This document shows, in pieces, positions 52,697-61,320 of a stretch of 64,000 nucleotides of DNA (position 1 is its first letter; every line of letters begins with the position of its first letter). The notes under the pieces are model-generated. The model saw only the letters and a program-made list of their open reading frames with translations. It searched no databases and was not told where the DNA came from. The stretch comes from Candidatus Brocadiaceae bacterium S225 (GTDB lineage Bacteria > Planctomycetota > Brocadiia > Brocadiales > Scalinduaceae), in assembly GCA_007859995.1 (NCBI GenBank), contig SMSL01000005.1:1-64000 (forward strand), in the 5' to 3' direction. The position numbers were made by a program, and so were the translations under genes.

Positions 52697-55153
52697 ATGC
52701 TGCAAAAATATATAAGATATTGCACCAGGAAGGTATTAGATGCCGTAAATATCGGAACTATGGAACTGGTAAATATGGGGCATACTGTGTTTACAACGGA
52801 GTTTGTGCTTTTAGGGTTACTGGTCCAGAACGATTCTACTATTATAACAATTATGGAACAACTTAAACTGGATACAGAAGGATTTAAAAAACGTCTCATG
52901 GATGACATTTTTGCATCTTTAGATAACCAAACAACTAATGTTGCAAAAACCGGTAATATTCAATTAGTAATATCCAGTGAGGTTGATAAAGTATTTGAGT
53001 CTGCTTTGCAGGAATCAAAAATGATGGGAGACAAGCTTATCAGTACTGAAGCTCTGTTCCTTGCGCTCTTTAATCCACAATCCGGGAAAACTGCTGAGAT
53101 TCTCAAAGACGCTGGCCTTGATCAGGAAAACGCCAGAACCGCTATTAAAGAAATCAGGGGTGGAAGAAAGGTTGTAAACCAGGATGACGAAAGCAAACTC
53201 GATGTATTAAAAGAGTATACGCTGGATCTGTTAGAGCTTGCAAGACAGGGAGAACTGGATCCTGTCATAGGAAGAGAAAAAGAGATAGAAAGAGTAATCC
53301 AGATCCTGTCGAGACGCAAGAAGAACAATCCCGTTTTAATAGGAGAAGCAGGAGTGGGTAAAACCGTTATAGTAGAGGGCCTTGCTCAGCAAATTGTTGC
53401 TGCAGAGGTGCCACAATCGTTACTGTCAAAAAGGATACTTTCACTTGACATGGCAGCCCTTATTGCAGGAGCCGGTGTCAGAGGTGAATTTGAGGGTAGA
53501 CTTAAATCAATCAGGGATACGATAATTGATTCCGGAGGCCGTATTATACTCTTTATAGATGAATTACATACTGTGGTCGGTGTAGGAGGCGGTGCCAGCG
53601 GAGGCATGGGAGCGCCCGACATCTTGAAACCAGCCCTGGCAAGAGGCCAGCTACAGTTGATTGGCGCTACTACGTATGATGACTATCGAAAATATATCGA
53701 ATCAGACAGAGCGCTTGCGCGACGATTTCAGACGGTACAAGTAAATGCACCAGGAATAGAAGATACCAAAAAAATCCTTGAGGGGCTTAAACCTTATTAT
53801 GAAAAACATCATAATATAGATTACACACCGGAATCATTGGACGCTGCCGCGCGTCTTTCTGAGCGTTACATCACAGACAGGGCACAACCTGACAAGGCAA
53901 TAGACCTTCTGGATGAAGCGGGTTCAAAGAAACATCTTGAAATGCACTACACGCCACCTGATCTTAAAAAGCTGGAAAATGAAAAGAGGGCGCATACGGC
54001 GCTCAAAATGGAGGCTTTTGAAAGACAGGATTTTGAGGAAGCGACGAAACACCATGCAGAATTACAGATTATAGAAGAACAGCTTGCCACCGAGAAAGAG
54101 AAGTGGCAAAAGGAACTGAAAGAGAAGGACGCCTCTGTAACTTCTGAAGATATAGCTGGTGTCGTTTCGAACTGGACAGGTATTCCGGCTTCAAGAATGC
54201 TGGAAGGTGAGGCAGACAAGCTGGCACATATGGAGGAGAAAATACACGAACGCATAGTAGCGCAGGAAGCTGCCGTAGGGGCAATTGCCGATGCGATCAG
54301 GAGAAACAGAGCGGGGTTGAGGGAAGCTTCGAGGCCAATAGGAACCTTCCTGTTCCTTGGCCCAACGGGAGTCGGGAAGACGGAACTGGCAAAGACCCTT
54401 GCGGAATTTCTATTCGACGACGAAACCCATATCGTCAGGTTGGACATGTCAGAGTATATGGAACGTCATGAAGTCGCAAAGCTAATTGGAGCACCTCCCG
54501 GTTATGTGGGTTACGGAGAAGGGGGACAGCTTACCGAAAGGATAAGGCGGGTACCTTACGCGGTAGTACTGCTTGATGAAGTAGAAAAGGCCCATCCCGA
54601 TGTATTTAATATGCTCCTCCAGGTACTTGATGAAGGCAGGCTAACCGATGCACAAGGTCACGTCGTAAGCTTTCGCAATACTATTATCATAGGAACTTCA
54701 AATATAGGAAGCGAAAAGCTTGCAGAAAAACATGAGATAGGATTTAAGTCGAGCCCTGGCATTATCAGTCATGACGAAGCAAAGGATATGATTTTATCCG
54801 AAGTTAAAAAATATTTTAAACCGGAATTTCTGAATAGACTGGATGATATGATTGTCTTTCACTCTTTAACAAAGGAGCATATTTCACACATATTGGAGAT
54901 TCTTCTTAATAGGCTTATAAAGAGATTGAAGGAAGAAGGAATATATCTTGAAATAGGAACTGAAATTAAGGAAAAACTGGTAACAGATGGATATGAACCA
55001 AAGTATGGCGCCCGCCCGCTTAAGAGAGCCATTGAACGTGAAATAGAAAATAAATTGTCCTTATGTATAGTAAACCGACAATTTCAATCAGGCGATAAAA
55101 TCAAAGCAATAATTAAGGATAAAGAAATAGCTTTTGTAAAAATCTCTGTATGA
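52697..55153 (+). CDS. clpC: ClpC-like AAA+ protease chaperone
   Basis: An 818-residue two-ring Clp ATPase. It has two Clp-N repeats (residues 1-150), Walker A GEAGVGKT and Walker B ILFIDELH in ring 1, a short UVR-type middle domain ([20 protein letters not shown]), then Walker [10 protein letters not shown] and [13 protein letters not shown] in ring 2. The HEIGFKSS loop resembles the I-G-F/L ClpP-docking tripeptide, so it is likely the unfoldase of ClpCP. AGGAGG six bases before ATG 52697 fixes the start. The last about 45 codons recur at 56521-56651. Confidence 0.93.
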   Translation: MLQKYIRYCTRKVLDAVNIGTMELVNMGHTVFTTEFVLLGLLVQNDSTIITIMEQLKLDTEGFKKRLMDDIFASLDNQTTNVAKTGNIQLVISSEVDKVFESALQESKMMGDKLISTEALFLALFNPQSGKTAEILKDAGLDQENARTAIKEIRGGRKVVNQDDESKLDVLKEYTLDLLELARQGELDPVIGREKEIERVIQILSRRKKNNPVLIGEAGVGKTVIVEGLAQQIVAAEVPQSLLSKRILSLDMAALIAGAGVRGEFEGRLKSIRDTIIDSGGRIILFIDELHTVVGVGGGASGGMGAPDILKPALARGQLQLIGATTYDDYRKYIESDRALARRFQTVQVNAPGIEDTKKILEGLKPYYEKHHNIDYTPESLDAAARLSERYITDRAQPDKAIDLLDEAGSKKHLEMHYTPPDLKKLENEKRAHTALKMEAFERQDFEEATKHHAELQIIEEQLATEKEKWQKELKEKDASVTSEDIAGVVSNWTGIPASRMLEGEADKLAHMEEKIHERIVAQEAAVGAIADAIRRNRAGLREASRPIGTFLFLGPTGVGKTELAKTLAEFLFDDETHIVRLDMSEYMERHEVAKLIGAPPGYVGYGEGGQLTERIRRVPYAVVLLDEVEKAHPDVFNMLLQVLDEGRLTDAQGHVVSFRNTIIIGTSNIGSEKLAEKHEIGFKSSPGIISHDEAKDMILSEVKKYFKPEFLNRLDDMIVFHSLTKEHISHILEILLNRLIKRLKEEGIYLEIGTEIKEKLVTDGYEPKYGARPLKRAIEREIENKLSLCIVNRQFQSGDKIKAIIKDKEIAFVKISV

Positions 55154-55251
55154 ATAATACGAGAAAACCATTTAAGAATAACTATCGGATTCTGTAACTA
55201 CCTGTTCGGAAAATACCTTAAAAAGTTAATAATTTCATACAGAGTGACCTT

Positions 55252-56547
55252 GTGTTCAAATCATCAACCATATATCTATTAAAATGGATCTGCTTTGCGG
55301 TTAGCGCTTCCACTCTTGGGATAGGGACTATCTATTCCTTCAAGTATTTATTGATAAAAATACTCGAATTAATACACTATTCAGGTATTTCTTTATACCT
55401 GTGGCCAGTATTTGGCGCTCTTGTATGTGGCTTGATTATCTATCGGATATGCCCCGGTTCGGCGGGTGAGGGAATGCCTGCTTATTTGCTGGCGGTAAAC
55501 TCAGAAAATGGGAACCTGTCACTTAAAGCCACGGTATGTAAATTTTTCGCAGCTTTATTTACTCTAGGGTTCGGTGGTAGTGGTGGAATTATCGGCCCAA
55601 TGGTTAGAGTTAATTCCGGTATAATGGCAAGCCTTGGAAACCTTTTCATGAAGATTGGGTTTACCGAAGAAGATCGTAGAATTATTGCTATTTGCGGTGC
55701 ATCATCCGTTTGCGCTGCTGCATTTCAGTCTCCTATCGGCGCGGGTTTCCTTGTTGTAGAAATATTAAAGAGAGCAAATATGCATTATCTGGATCTCTTT
55801 CCCTCCATTATAACTTCATGTTTATGTGTTACTTTAATTCGATACTTGAATTTACCTGACATTTTCCCTTTTCATATTTCTATTGTTAATGATAATTTTG
55901 TTCTTTCGAAAGATATGATATGGATTATAACCCTGGGTTTTATAACCGGGGGGTTTTCAATTCTTTATGTAAAGTTTTATGGTTGGATGCGCAGGTTCAT
56001 GGAGAGGGATTCCCTCAGCACAATAAATATGTTGATCGGTTCAATCATAGTTAGTGGTATCGCTTATCTGGTACATAAAGATCTTTTGAGTGCCAGCTTC
56101 TCTTATGTAGAAAATCTGACTTCTGGAAACGGTGTATGGCCTTTTGCCGAAATTTTTGAAGGAAAAACTCTATTTGTTGTTTTTATTCTTCTTGCCGTCA
56201 CGAAAGGATTAACTAATTCTATAACAGTTGGTTCAGGGCTTAGTGGTGGATTTATCGGGCCTTCTATTATTATGGGTCTCTTTCTTGGCGCTGCTATGGC
56301 GCAATTTTTAGGTATTCAGGCTAATAGTGGAGTTTATTACGCATTATTAGTTGCCGGAATGAGTGGTGTCTTATCAGGAAGTTTGAATGCTCCCATTGCT
56401 GCTGCAATAATTGGTACAGAAATTTTTGGAGCAGGCTATGCGGTTCCGGCCACATTATCTTCAATAGTCTCCTTCCAGATAGCAAGAAGTTCATATCTGT
56501 ATGCCTCCCAATACGACAGCTTAAAAGAGCCGTTGGACGTAAAATAG
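55252..56547 (+). CDS. CLC-family chloride channel/transporter
   Basis: A 431-residue membrane protein with about ten helices. CLC motifs: GSAGEGMPAYLL (the GSGIP region), GGSGGIIGPMVRVNSGI, and GSGLSGGFIGPSIIMG (GxFxP region). At the G-(K/R)-E-G-P position it has G-I-I-G-P, so the gating glutamate of CLC exchangers is absent. The start is GTG 55252. The last eight residues (LKEPLDVK) come from a copy of the clpC 3' end, so the original C terminus has been replaced by read-in. It lies in a 1.4-kb segment between clpC and that copy. Confidence 0.9.
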   Translation: MFKSSTIYLLKWICFAVSASTLGIGTIYSFKYLLIKILELIHYSGISLYLWPVFGALVCGLIIYRICPGSAGEGMPAYLLAVNSENGNLSLKATVCKFFAALFTLGFGGSGGIIGPMVRVNSGIMASLGNLFMKIGFTEEDRRIIAICGASSVCAAAFQSPIGAGFLVVEILKRANMHYLDLFPSIITSCLCVTLIRYLNLPDIFPFHISIVNDNFVLSKDMIWIITLGFITGGFSILYVKFYGWMRRFMERDSLSTINMLIGSIIVSGIAYLVHKDLLSASFSYVENLTSGNGVWPFAEIFEGKTLFVVFILLAVTKGLTNSITVGSGLSGGFIGPSIIMGLFLGAAMAQFLGIQANSGVYYALLVAGMSGVLSGSLNAPIAAAIIGTEIFGAGYAVPATLSSIVSFQIARSSYLYASQYDSLKEPLDVK

Positions 56548-56651
56548 AAAACAAATTATCCTTATGTATAGTAAACCGGCAATTTCAACCAGGCGACAAG
56601 GCCAAAGCAATAACAGGGTGAAGAGATAGGTTTTGAAAAGATCTCTGTATG
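56521..56651 (+). pseudogene. duplicated 3' end of clpC
   Basis: This segment aligns with 55020-55153 over its full length (ttaaaagagccgttggacgt versus ttaagagagccattgaacgt; the central 20 bases ccttatgtatagtaaaccgg differ at one position) down to the final ATCTCTGTATGA. It carries small deletions and in-frame stops, so it is a decayed copy. Its start forms the end of the CLC reading frame. Confidence 0.88.
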
Positions 56652-56753
56652 AAAAAGGGTTGTTTAGCCTGCCTGACTTGCCCTTTTGCATGAAAGCGTA
56701 AATATCTGGTTTGCAGAGAAGCGGTAAAAATAAATGGGGAAATTATTGAGTAT

Positions 56754-57044
56754 CTAATTTCTTTCTAAGACATTTAATACTACCTTAGGTTCTTTTGCTA
56801 CCACATTAAGTAAAACCAATGCGGGACCATGTGGTTTTCTATCACCTCTTTCCCAATGCCGCAATGTTCCTAAGCTTATTCCAAATGATGATGCAAATTC
56901 TGTTTGAGTCATTCCAATATCAGTCCTGATTTTTTTTACATCAACAGCATCAAATTCGTGAACTACTGCTTTAACAGGTTTGCCTTTTGCATAATCAATA
57001 GCTTCTGTAAGCCCTTTTTTAATACTCTCAAATGCTTTACTCAT
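56754..57044 (-). CDS. HigA/NadS-like HTH antitoxin
   Basis: A 96-residue protein with an XRE-type helix-turn-helix in the second half (IGMTQTEFASSFGISLGTLR, then HWERGDRKPHGPALVLLNVV). The first half is the toxin-binding part (ESIKKGLTEAIDYAKGK). It would bind and inhibit the RelE-like toxin encoded just upstream, whose end overlaps its start by eight bases. A HigA label is by arrangement; NadS-type is an alternative. Confidence 0.85.
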   Translation of the reverse strand: MSKAFESIKKGLTEAIDYAKGKPVKAVVHEFDAVDVKKIRTDIGMTQTEFASSFGISLGTLRHWERGDRKPHGPALVLLNVVAKEPKVVLNVLERN

Positions 57045-57378
57045 TTATTCCTCCATACGATTTGACAAGCACACAAACGAACTTTGCCAATTCATTTCTT
57101 TCTGACTTTGTCAGGTTGGTTTTTTCGTTTTTACCAAATACGGTAAGTAGAAACAAAGGCGTATTCTCATTATGAAAATAATAGACAATTCGCAAACCTC
57201 CTCGTTTTCCAGCGCCATGCCCTTCCCACCTAAACTTTCTTACACCGCCTGTTCCTGGCATAATTGTTCCAGCTTTGGGGTGGCAAGCCAGATAGTTGAC
57301 TATACCTTCGCTATCTGACTTGATTAATAGCTTCTTAATCTTCCTCAAGTATTCGGGCAACTCCACAACCGTTTGCAT
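57037..57378 (-). CDS. RelE/HigB-like toxin
   Basis: A 113-residue RelE-fold toxin: MQTVVELPEYLRKIKKLLIK, YLACHPKAGTIMPGTGGVRK, GKRGGLRIVYYFH and LLTVFGKNEKTNLTKSERNE. It precedes its antitoxin, HigBA order. ATG 57378 is favoured because the promoter-like pair upstream (TTGACA...TAATGT) puts the transcript start close to it; ATG 57390 lies inside the -10. Confidence 0.85.
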   Translation of the reverse strand: MQTVVELPEYLRKIKKLLIKSDSEGIVNYLACHPKAGTIMPGTGGVRKFRWEGHGAGKRGGLRIVYYFHNENTPLFLLTVFGKNEKTNLTKSERNELAKFVCVLVKSYGGINE

Positions 57379-57386
57379 ACGCCCAA

Positions 57387-57415
57387 ACATTAATCCAATG
57401 GATTACCTATGTCAA
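57387..57415 (-). promoter_or_regulatory. promoter with overlapping operator palindrome for RelE/HigA pair
   Basis: On the minus strand TTGACA (57415-57410), 17-base spacer, TAATGT (57392-57387). Within the spacer and reaching into the -10 lies TAATCCAATGGATTA (57391-57405), a perfect 7-base inverted repeat with one central base. It fits an autorepression operator. Confidence 0.55.
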
Positions 57416-57609
57416 TTAAATTATTTAATTGTTTGTCGATACTTCACAACAATAAAAAGATTGGATTATAAATTCTATAGCGACACAACCCTGTCTCCTG
57501 AGGACGACACAGAGGGGATACGACTCTGTCGGTCTCACGCCTTACCCCGATCCGACACTCAGTCGGAATACGCTAACTCACGACTATTTTTCACACAACT
57601 ACCTTTCTC

Positions 57610-57638
57610 TTGACTTTAATAATGTATGGTTTTATCAT
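57610..57638 (+). promoter_or_regulatory. putative sigma70 promoter
   Basis: TTGACT (57610-57615), 17-base spacer, TATCAT (57633-57638), 67 bases before the ORF at 57705. The 314-base gap before that gene also has a small TCCGAC/GTCGGA hairpin at 57551-57567 and no gene I can support. Confidence 0.5.
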
Positions 57639-57704
57639 TCCGGTATTCCGACTCTATCAAAGTAAAGACGGTGCCAAATCTTGAATGTATGTCAGAGTTA
57701 AAAG

Positions 57705-58200
57705 ATGAGCAATCAAAAAGTTAACACAAAAATAACTTCAATATGGGACAAAACAATTTTTGCCCAGTTTGAAAATCCTAAACTCGAGAAAGAGCTTATT
57801 GAGTGGGCAAAAGAACACCAGCTTGATATAACATGGGGAAATCCTGAACATCCAGACCTGATAGCTTGTTCAAGTTTTGCTCTAATAATTGACAGAAATT
57901 TAATAATTGAAAATCAAATCTACTCTCTCTCAATATTTATCATATATCAATGAAGTTAACTCAGATGGTGAGCTTAAAGAATTAAGAGACACCAGTATTT
58001 TTATAATCGTTGACAATATTAATAACTTAGAATTGCCTTTGTTGGATGTAGTTTTACAAGTAGATATAAATCAGAAAAATGCGGTTAAATTTATTCTTCA
58101 CAATCTTGAATTATCATCGAAGTTAGTTGCTGGAACTGCTGATAAACACCTCAAAGTAGCAGAAAAAGCAATAGATAAATACCTCAAACTCAGGAAATAA
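57705..58200 (+). pseudogene. hypothetical protein with frameshift in CT repeat
   Basis: Frame 1 (57705-57953) begins MSNQKVNTKITSIWDKTIFA and goes out of frame at CTCTCTCTC (57923-57931). Frame 2 continues SQYLSYINEVNSDGELKELR, then FIIVDNINNLELPLLDVVLQ to TAA 58200. Adding one CT unit joins the two into a protein of about 165 residues. No family is recognised. It may be an on/off contingency gene or simply a frameshift. Confidence 0.55.
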
Positions 58201-58236
58201 AGACAATACTAAATTCTGAGTTTACCAAAGCCTATC

Positions 58237-58638
58237 ATGACTAAAATAAACATTGATGTTATACCTGAAATACTGTCAGTCCATAAGTTTCTTTTGGATA
58301 CCTTCAAGAATATTACCGGAATGGAGAAAAGATCGCTGGTATCAAAATATCTACATTTTCATTTCCCGAATTTGTTTTATATTTATGATTCGAGAGCCGT
58401 AACTTCTCTTAGAAAATTCCAGAAGAGAAAGCGGGTTCGTTTACCCCAATGTGAATTTGATAAAGAATATGCTACTTTTTTTGTAAAACTGCATGGTTGG
58501 CAACAAGAGATATATGAGAAAACAGGCGCTGATTTGACTCCTCGCGAAATGGATAGACTTTTATTAAAAAGAAAAGAGGTTATTTCGCCTAATCAGCAAT
58601 GTGTTGGTACTCATGAAACGGGAGTAAGAAAATCTTAG
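58237..58638 (+). CDS. hypothetical protein of the decaying cluster
   Basis: A 133-residue basic protein: MTKINIDVIPEILSVHKFLL, KRSLVSKYLHFHFPNLFYIY, DSRAVTSLRKFQKRKRVRLP. The KYLHFH...FYIYDSRA core resembles uncharacterised bacterial proteins seen in mobile regions; I cannot name a family. The N terminus may be incomplete. It lies between the CT-tract ORF and the HD pseudogene, with no gap to the latter. Confidence 0.5.
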   Translation: MTKINIDVIPEILSVHKFLLDTFKNITGMEKRSLVSKYLHFHFPNLFYIYDSRAVTSLRKFQKRKRVRLPQCEFDKEYATFFVKLHGWQQEIYEKTGADLTPREMDRLLLKRKEVISPNQQCVGTHETGVRKS

Positions 58639-59350
58639 AGAAAAGCTCAACAATCGATGAAGCGTATAACTTGTTGAAAAAATTAGAAGCTCCGGAATGT
58701 TTGTTTGTTCATGTAAAACTGGTTGGTGAAGCATTGGAAGAGATTATCTGTTTTTGTCAAAATATAACTTGCCAATAGATTATAATTTTGCACGTTTGGG
58801 TGTGGTTCTTCACGATGCGGGCAAAATAGTTCATTCTCTGGAATTTACAGATTTTGGAAACAAGCATGAATCAGAAGGTAACAGGCTTCTCCTGGAAAAT
58901 GGGAGCATTCCCAATTTTTTGTAAATCAGGTATGATGCCCATGAATACGTGGATTCGGCCTCCGGCCTTAATCCACCCTTACAAATAAGCAAACGTATGG
59001 TGCGAGGTAGGGTGAATTAAACGAAGTGAATCCACCTCTTTTATATACAATAAAATGGGAATGCTCCCCTGGAAAATGGAGTAGCTCCAGAACTCGCCCA
59101 ATGTTGTATTTCTCACGCGCAATATGACGGGAATGAATACTCAGTTGAAGAGTTGTTAGTCGCACTGTCTGACAGTCTCTGGAAAGGGACAAGGGTGGAA
59201 AGGCTCGAATTAAAAGTAGTTGATAAGATAGCAGAGTCAATGGGGAAAGAGCGTTGAGATATTTTTCTGGAATTAGATGACTGTTTTGAGGCGGTAGCAT
59301 CATCGGGTAACAAAAGGTTGGAACGTAGTAAAAACAGCTTCTGTTTTTAA
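58638..59350 (+). pseudogene. HD-domain phosphohydrolase, broken by frameshift, MITE and stop
   Basis: The first frame reads EKSSTIDEAYNLLKKLEAPE, then LFVHVKLVGEALEEII. Near 58754 it shifts to FLSKYNLPIDYNFARLGVVL and HDAGKIVHSLEF...NKHESEGNRLLLEN. The MITE interrupts after LLLEN; the frame resumes GVAPELAQCCISHAQYDGNE, ALSDSLWKG, then TGA in place of a likely tryptophan (ER-stop-DIFLELDDCF) and a final TAA at 59350. The H...HD...H...H...D metal pattern of HD phosphohydrolases is visible. Removing the MITE and one 9-base duplicate rejoins LLENGVA in frame. Confidence 0.7.
58901..59068 (-). mobile_element. 168-bp MITE, copy 2
   Basis: Same length and ends (GGGAGCATTCCCA, TGGGAATGCTCCC) as the element at 44651-44818 but in inverted orientation. 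Bases 58892-58900 and 59069-59077 are both ctggaaaat, a 9-base target-site duplication. About three base differences from copy 1. Confidence 0.92.
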
Positions 59351-59398
59351 GCAATAAATCAAAGTGAATTAGTGTAAATTCGTGAAATTCGTGTCTGT

Positions 59399-59956
59399 TC
59401 AATAGCGCTCTAAGATTTTTTTGACAGTAGGAGCAAGTTTAATCATCCCCGCTCTCTCGCCAATTAAGAGTGCCTCTTCTATATCTTTTTCATCAATGTG
59501 AAATGCCTTAAGCGCAAACATTGCGCCGACACGTTCTCCGCTTTTACAGTGAACGATCAATGGATAATTTCCAGGCTTAGAAAGCGCCCCAGCAAACGCT
59601 TTGGCATTCTGCGGCGTAAAACCCTCTGTCACGATAACAGGAATATGAATATATTCCATTCCAGACCCTTCAACCCAGACTCTCTCCTGTTCAGGATCAG
59701 GCAATTCATTGCCTGCCCGGAGATTAATGACAGCCTTAAATCCTGTTTCAGCAGCCTGTTTTACCTGGTCAAAAGTCGGTTGGCCACCGGTCAGAACGCC
59801 ATCAAACGGTACCTGACTATTTGGAAGGTTTATGAGTGCTGAACTAACCTGTCTTATAAATGATCTTTTATCCATGGTTATATTATCTGCAAATACATTA
59901 GATACAATAAATAAAGTTAACCATGCAACAGACAAAACCCTGATGTAACAATTCAT
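59399..59956 (-). CDS. exported DUF442-type tyrosine phosphatase-like protein
   Basis: A 185-residue protein. A signal peptide (MNCYIRVLSVAWLTLFIVSN-VFA) is followed by a beta-lactamase-hydrolase-like/DUF442 phosphatase domain: DGVLTGGQPTFDQVKQAAET, GFKAVINLR, and the P-loop HCKSGERVGAMFAL (C-x5-R, with C and R of the protein tyrosine phosphatase signature). It would act in the periplasm. The conserved acid of the family may be the E/D in GNELPDPEQE. It is downstream of era on the same strand. Confidence 0.85.
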   Translation of the reverse strand: MNCYIRVLSVAWLTLFIVSNVFADNITMDKRSFIRQVSSALINLPNSQVPFDGVLTGGQPTFDQVKQAAETGFKAVINLRAGNELPDPEQERVWVEGSGMEYIHIPVIVTEGFTPQNAKAFAGALSKPGNYPLIVHCKSGERVGAMFALKAFHIDEKDIEEALLIGERAGMIKLAPTVKKILERY

Positions 59957-59987
59957 TTTGAACTCCTTACATTATTATATTCCGTTA

Positions 59988-60890
59988 TTATTTATATCCA
60001 AATCGACTTAATGCCGCTTCATCTTTTCTCCAGTTTTCGCTGACTTTGACCCAGAGGTCCAGATAGACCTTTTTACCTAAAAGTTCCTGGATACCTTCAC
60101 GGGATTTTCTTCCTATCTCTTTCAGCATTTGCCCGTTCCCACCGACAACAATCAATTTATGACGTTGCTTTTCCACATATATATTTGCAGCTATATAATC
60201 AAGTTCATCGCTTCTTGCCACAACCTCCTTTATCACCACAGCCACCCCATGCGGTATTTCCTGCCTTACAGATAACAGTATCTGTTCACGGATAAGCTCA
60301 GCAATTGCCAGCTTTTCCTGCTGGTCCGTTACGGTGCCTTCCGGATAGTAAGCCGGGTTCTCCGGCATTAGTTCAAATATTTTTTTGATCAGAATCGGAA
60401 TATTAATTTGTGTTATGGCAGAAACAGCAACACCGCCTTTAAAATCTCCAAGCTTTTTATATTCCGCAATAATCGCATCGAGATTTGGTATATCTGCAAT
60501 ATCTAATTTATTGATTACCAGCAAAATATCCTTATTAACGTTGCGTATCAGTTTTGCAGCACGTTTATCATCGCTGTGCGGAGGCGTGGTACCATCTACG
60601 ACAAACAAGACTACATCAGCATCTCTAAGGCAGGAACGTGCCGATTTGACCAGATACTCATCCAGTTTCTGCTTTGGTTTCAGTATTCCCGGTGTATCAA
60701 GAAATACGAGTTGCCCCTCTTCCGTCTCACAAATCCCCGAAATTCTGTTACGTGTCGTCTGCGGCCTTGGCGTAACAATAGCCACCTTTTCACCAACAAG
60801 CCTGTTAAGTAGTGTTGACTTGCCTACATTAGGCCGCCCCCATATCGTTACAAACCCTGATTTATAACTCTTATTTGTCTCTTCTATCAT
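59988..60890 (-). CDS. era: GTPase Era
   Basis: A 300-residue Era: GTPase domain with G1 GRPNVGKSTLLN, G3 FLDTPGIL and G4 VINKLD, then a KH domain (GNGQMLKEIGRKSREGIQEL...VYLDLWVKVSENWRKDE). It binds 16S rRNA 3' end and acts in 30S maturation. The length and the closing W-R-K-D-E match the family. Confidence 0.96.
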   Translation of the reverse strand: MIEETNKSYKSGFVTIWGRPNVGKSTLLNRLVGEKVAIVTPRPQTTRNRISGICETEEGQLVFLDTPGILKPKQKLDEYLVKSARSCLRDADVVLFVVDGTTPPHSDDKRAAKLIRNVNKDILLVINKLDIADIPNLDAIIAEYKKLGDFKGGVAVSAITQINIPILIKKIFELMPENPAYYPEGTVTDQQEKLAIAELIREQILLSVRQEIPHGVAVVIKEVVARSDELDYIAANIYVEKQRHKLIVVGGNGQMLKEIGRKSREGIQELLGKKVYLDLWVKVSENWRKDEAALSRFGYK

Positions 60891-61091
60891 AATGAATTTC
60901 TCTTAGCCAGATACATAGCTTTTCAATATTAATAACACTTCGACTTCCTCAGTATGATGTTATCCTAATCGCAATAATTAAAAAATAGTTACTGGTTTAA
61001 ATTTAATCCAACCATGGAATAAAGTCAAGTTTTTAACAATTTTACTAATAATACGTACTATCTTAAGAGGGATTATGTCACCTATTTTACC

Positions 61092-61120
61092 TTGACTTAA
61101 TTAATATACAGCTTTATTAT
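61092..61120 (+). promoter_or_regulatory. putative sigma70 promoter
   Basis: TTGACT (61092-61097), 17-base spacer, TATTAT (61115-61120), about 200 bases before the acetyltransferase ORF. The 430-base gap between era and that ORF (60891-61320) shows nothing else. Confidence 0.4.
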
Positions 61121-61320
61121 TCCGTCGTATTCTATTCAACCAATTTACAACTTATCATATCCATAAAAAAGGGCTTGACCCGGTTTAATGTCCCAAATAG
61201 TGCTGAAATTTCTGGAGACACACCCGGACTATCTAAACTTACGAGACAAATAGCATTTTTTCATAAGTAAGTTTAAAGAATTGCAATCTTATCTTTTATT
61301 TAAAAATAGACCAGCTATCA

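Noticed and set aside
57296-57613. 105-residue plus-strand frame over the RelE-like toxin start
   Set aside because: It is antisense to the toxin and its promoter, with no motif.
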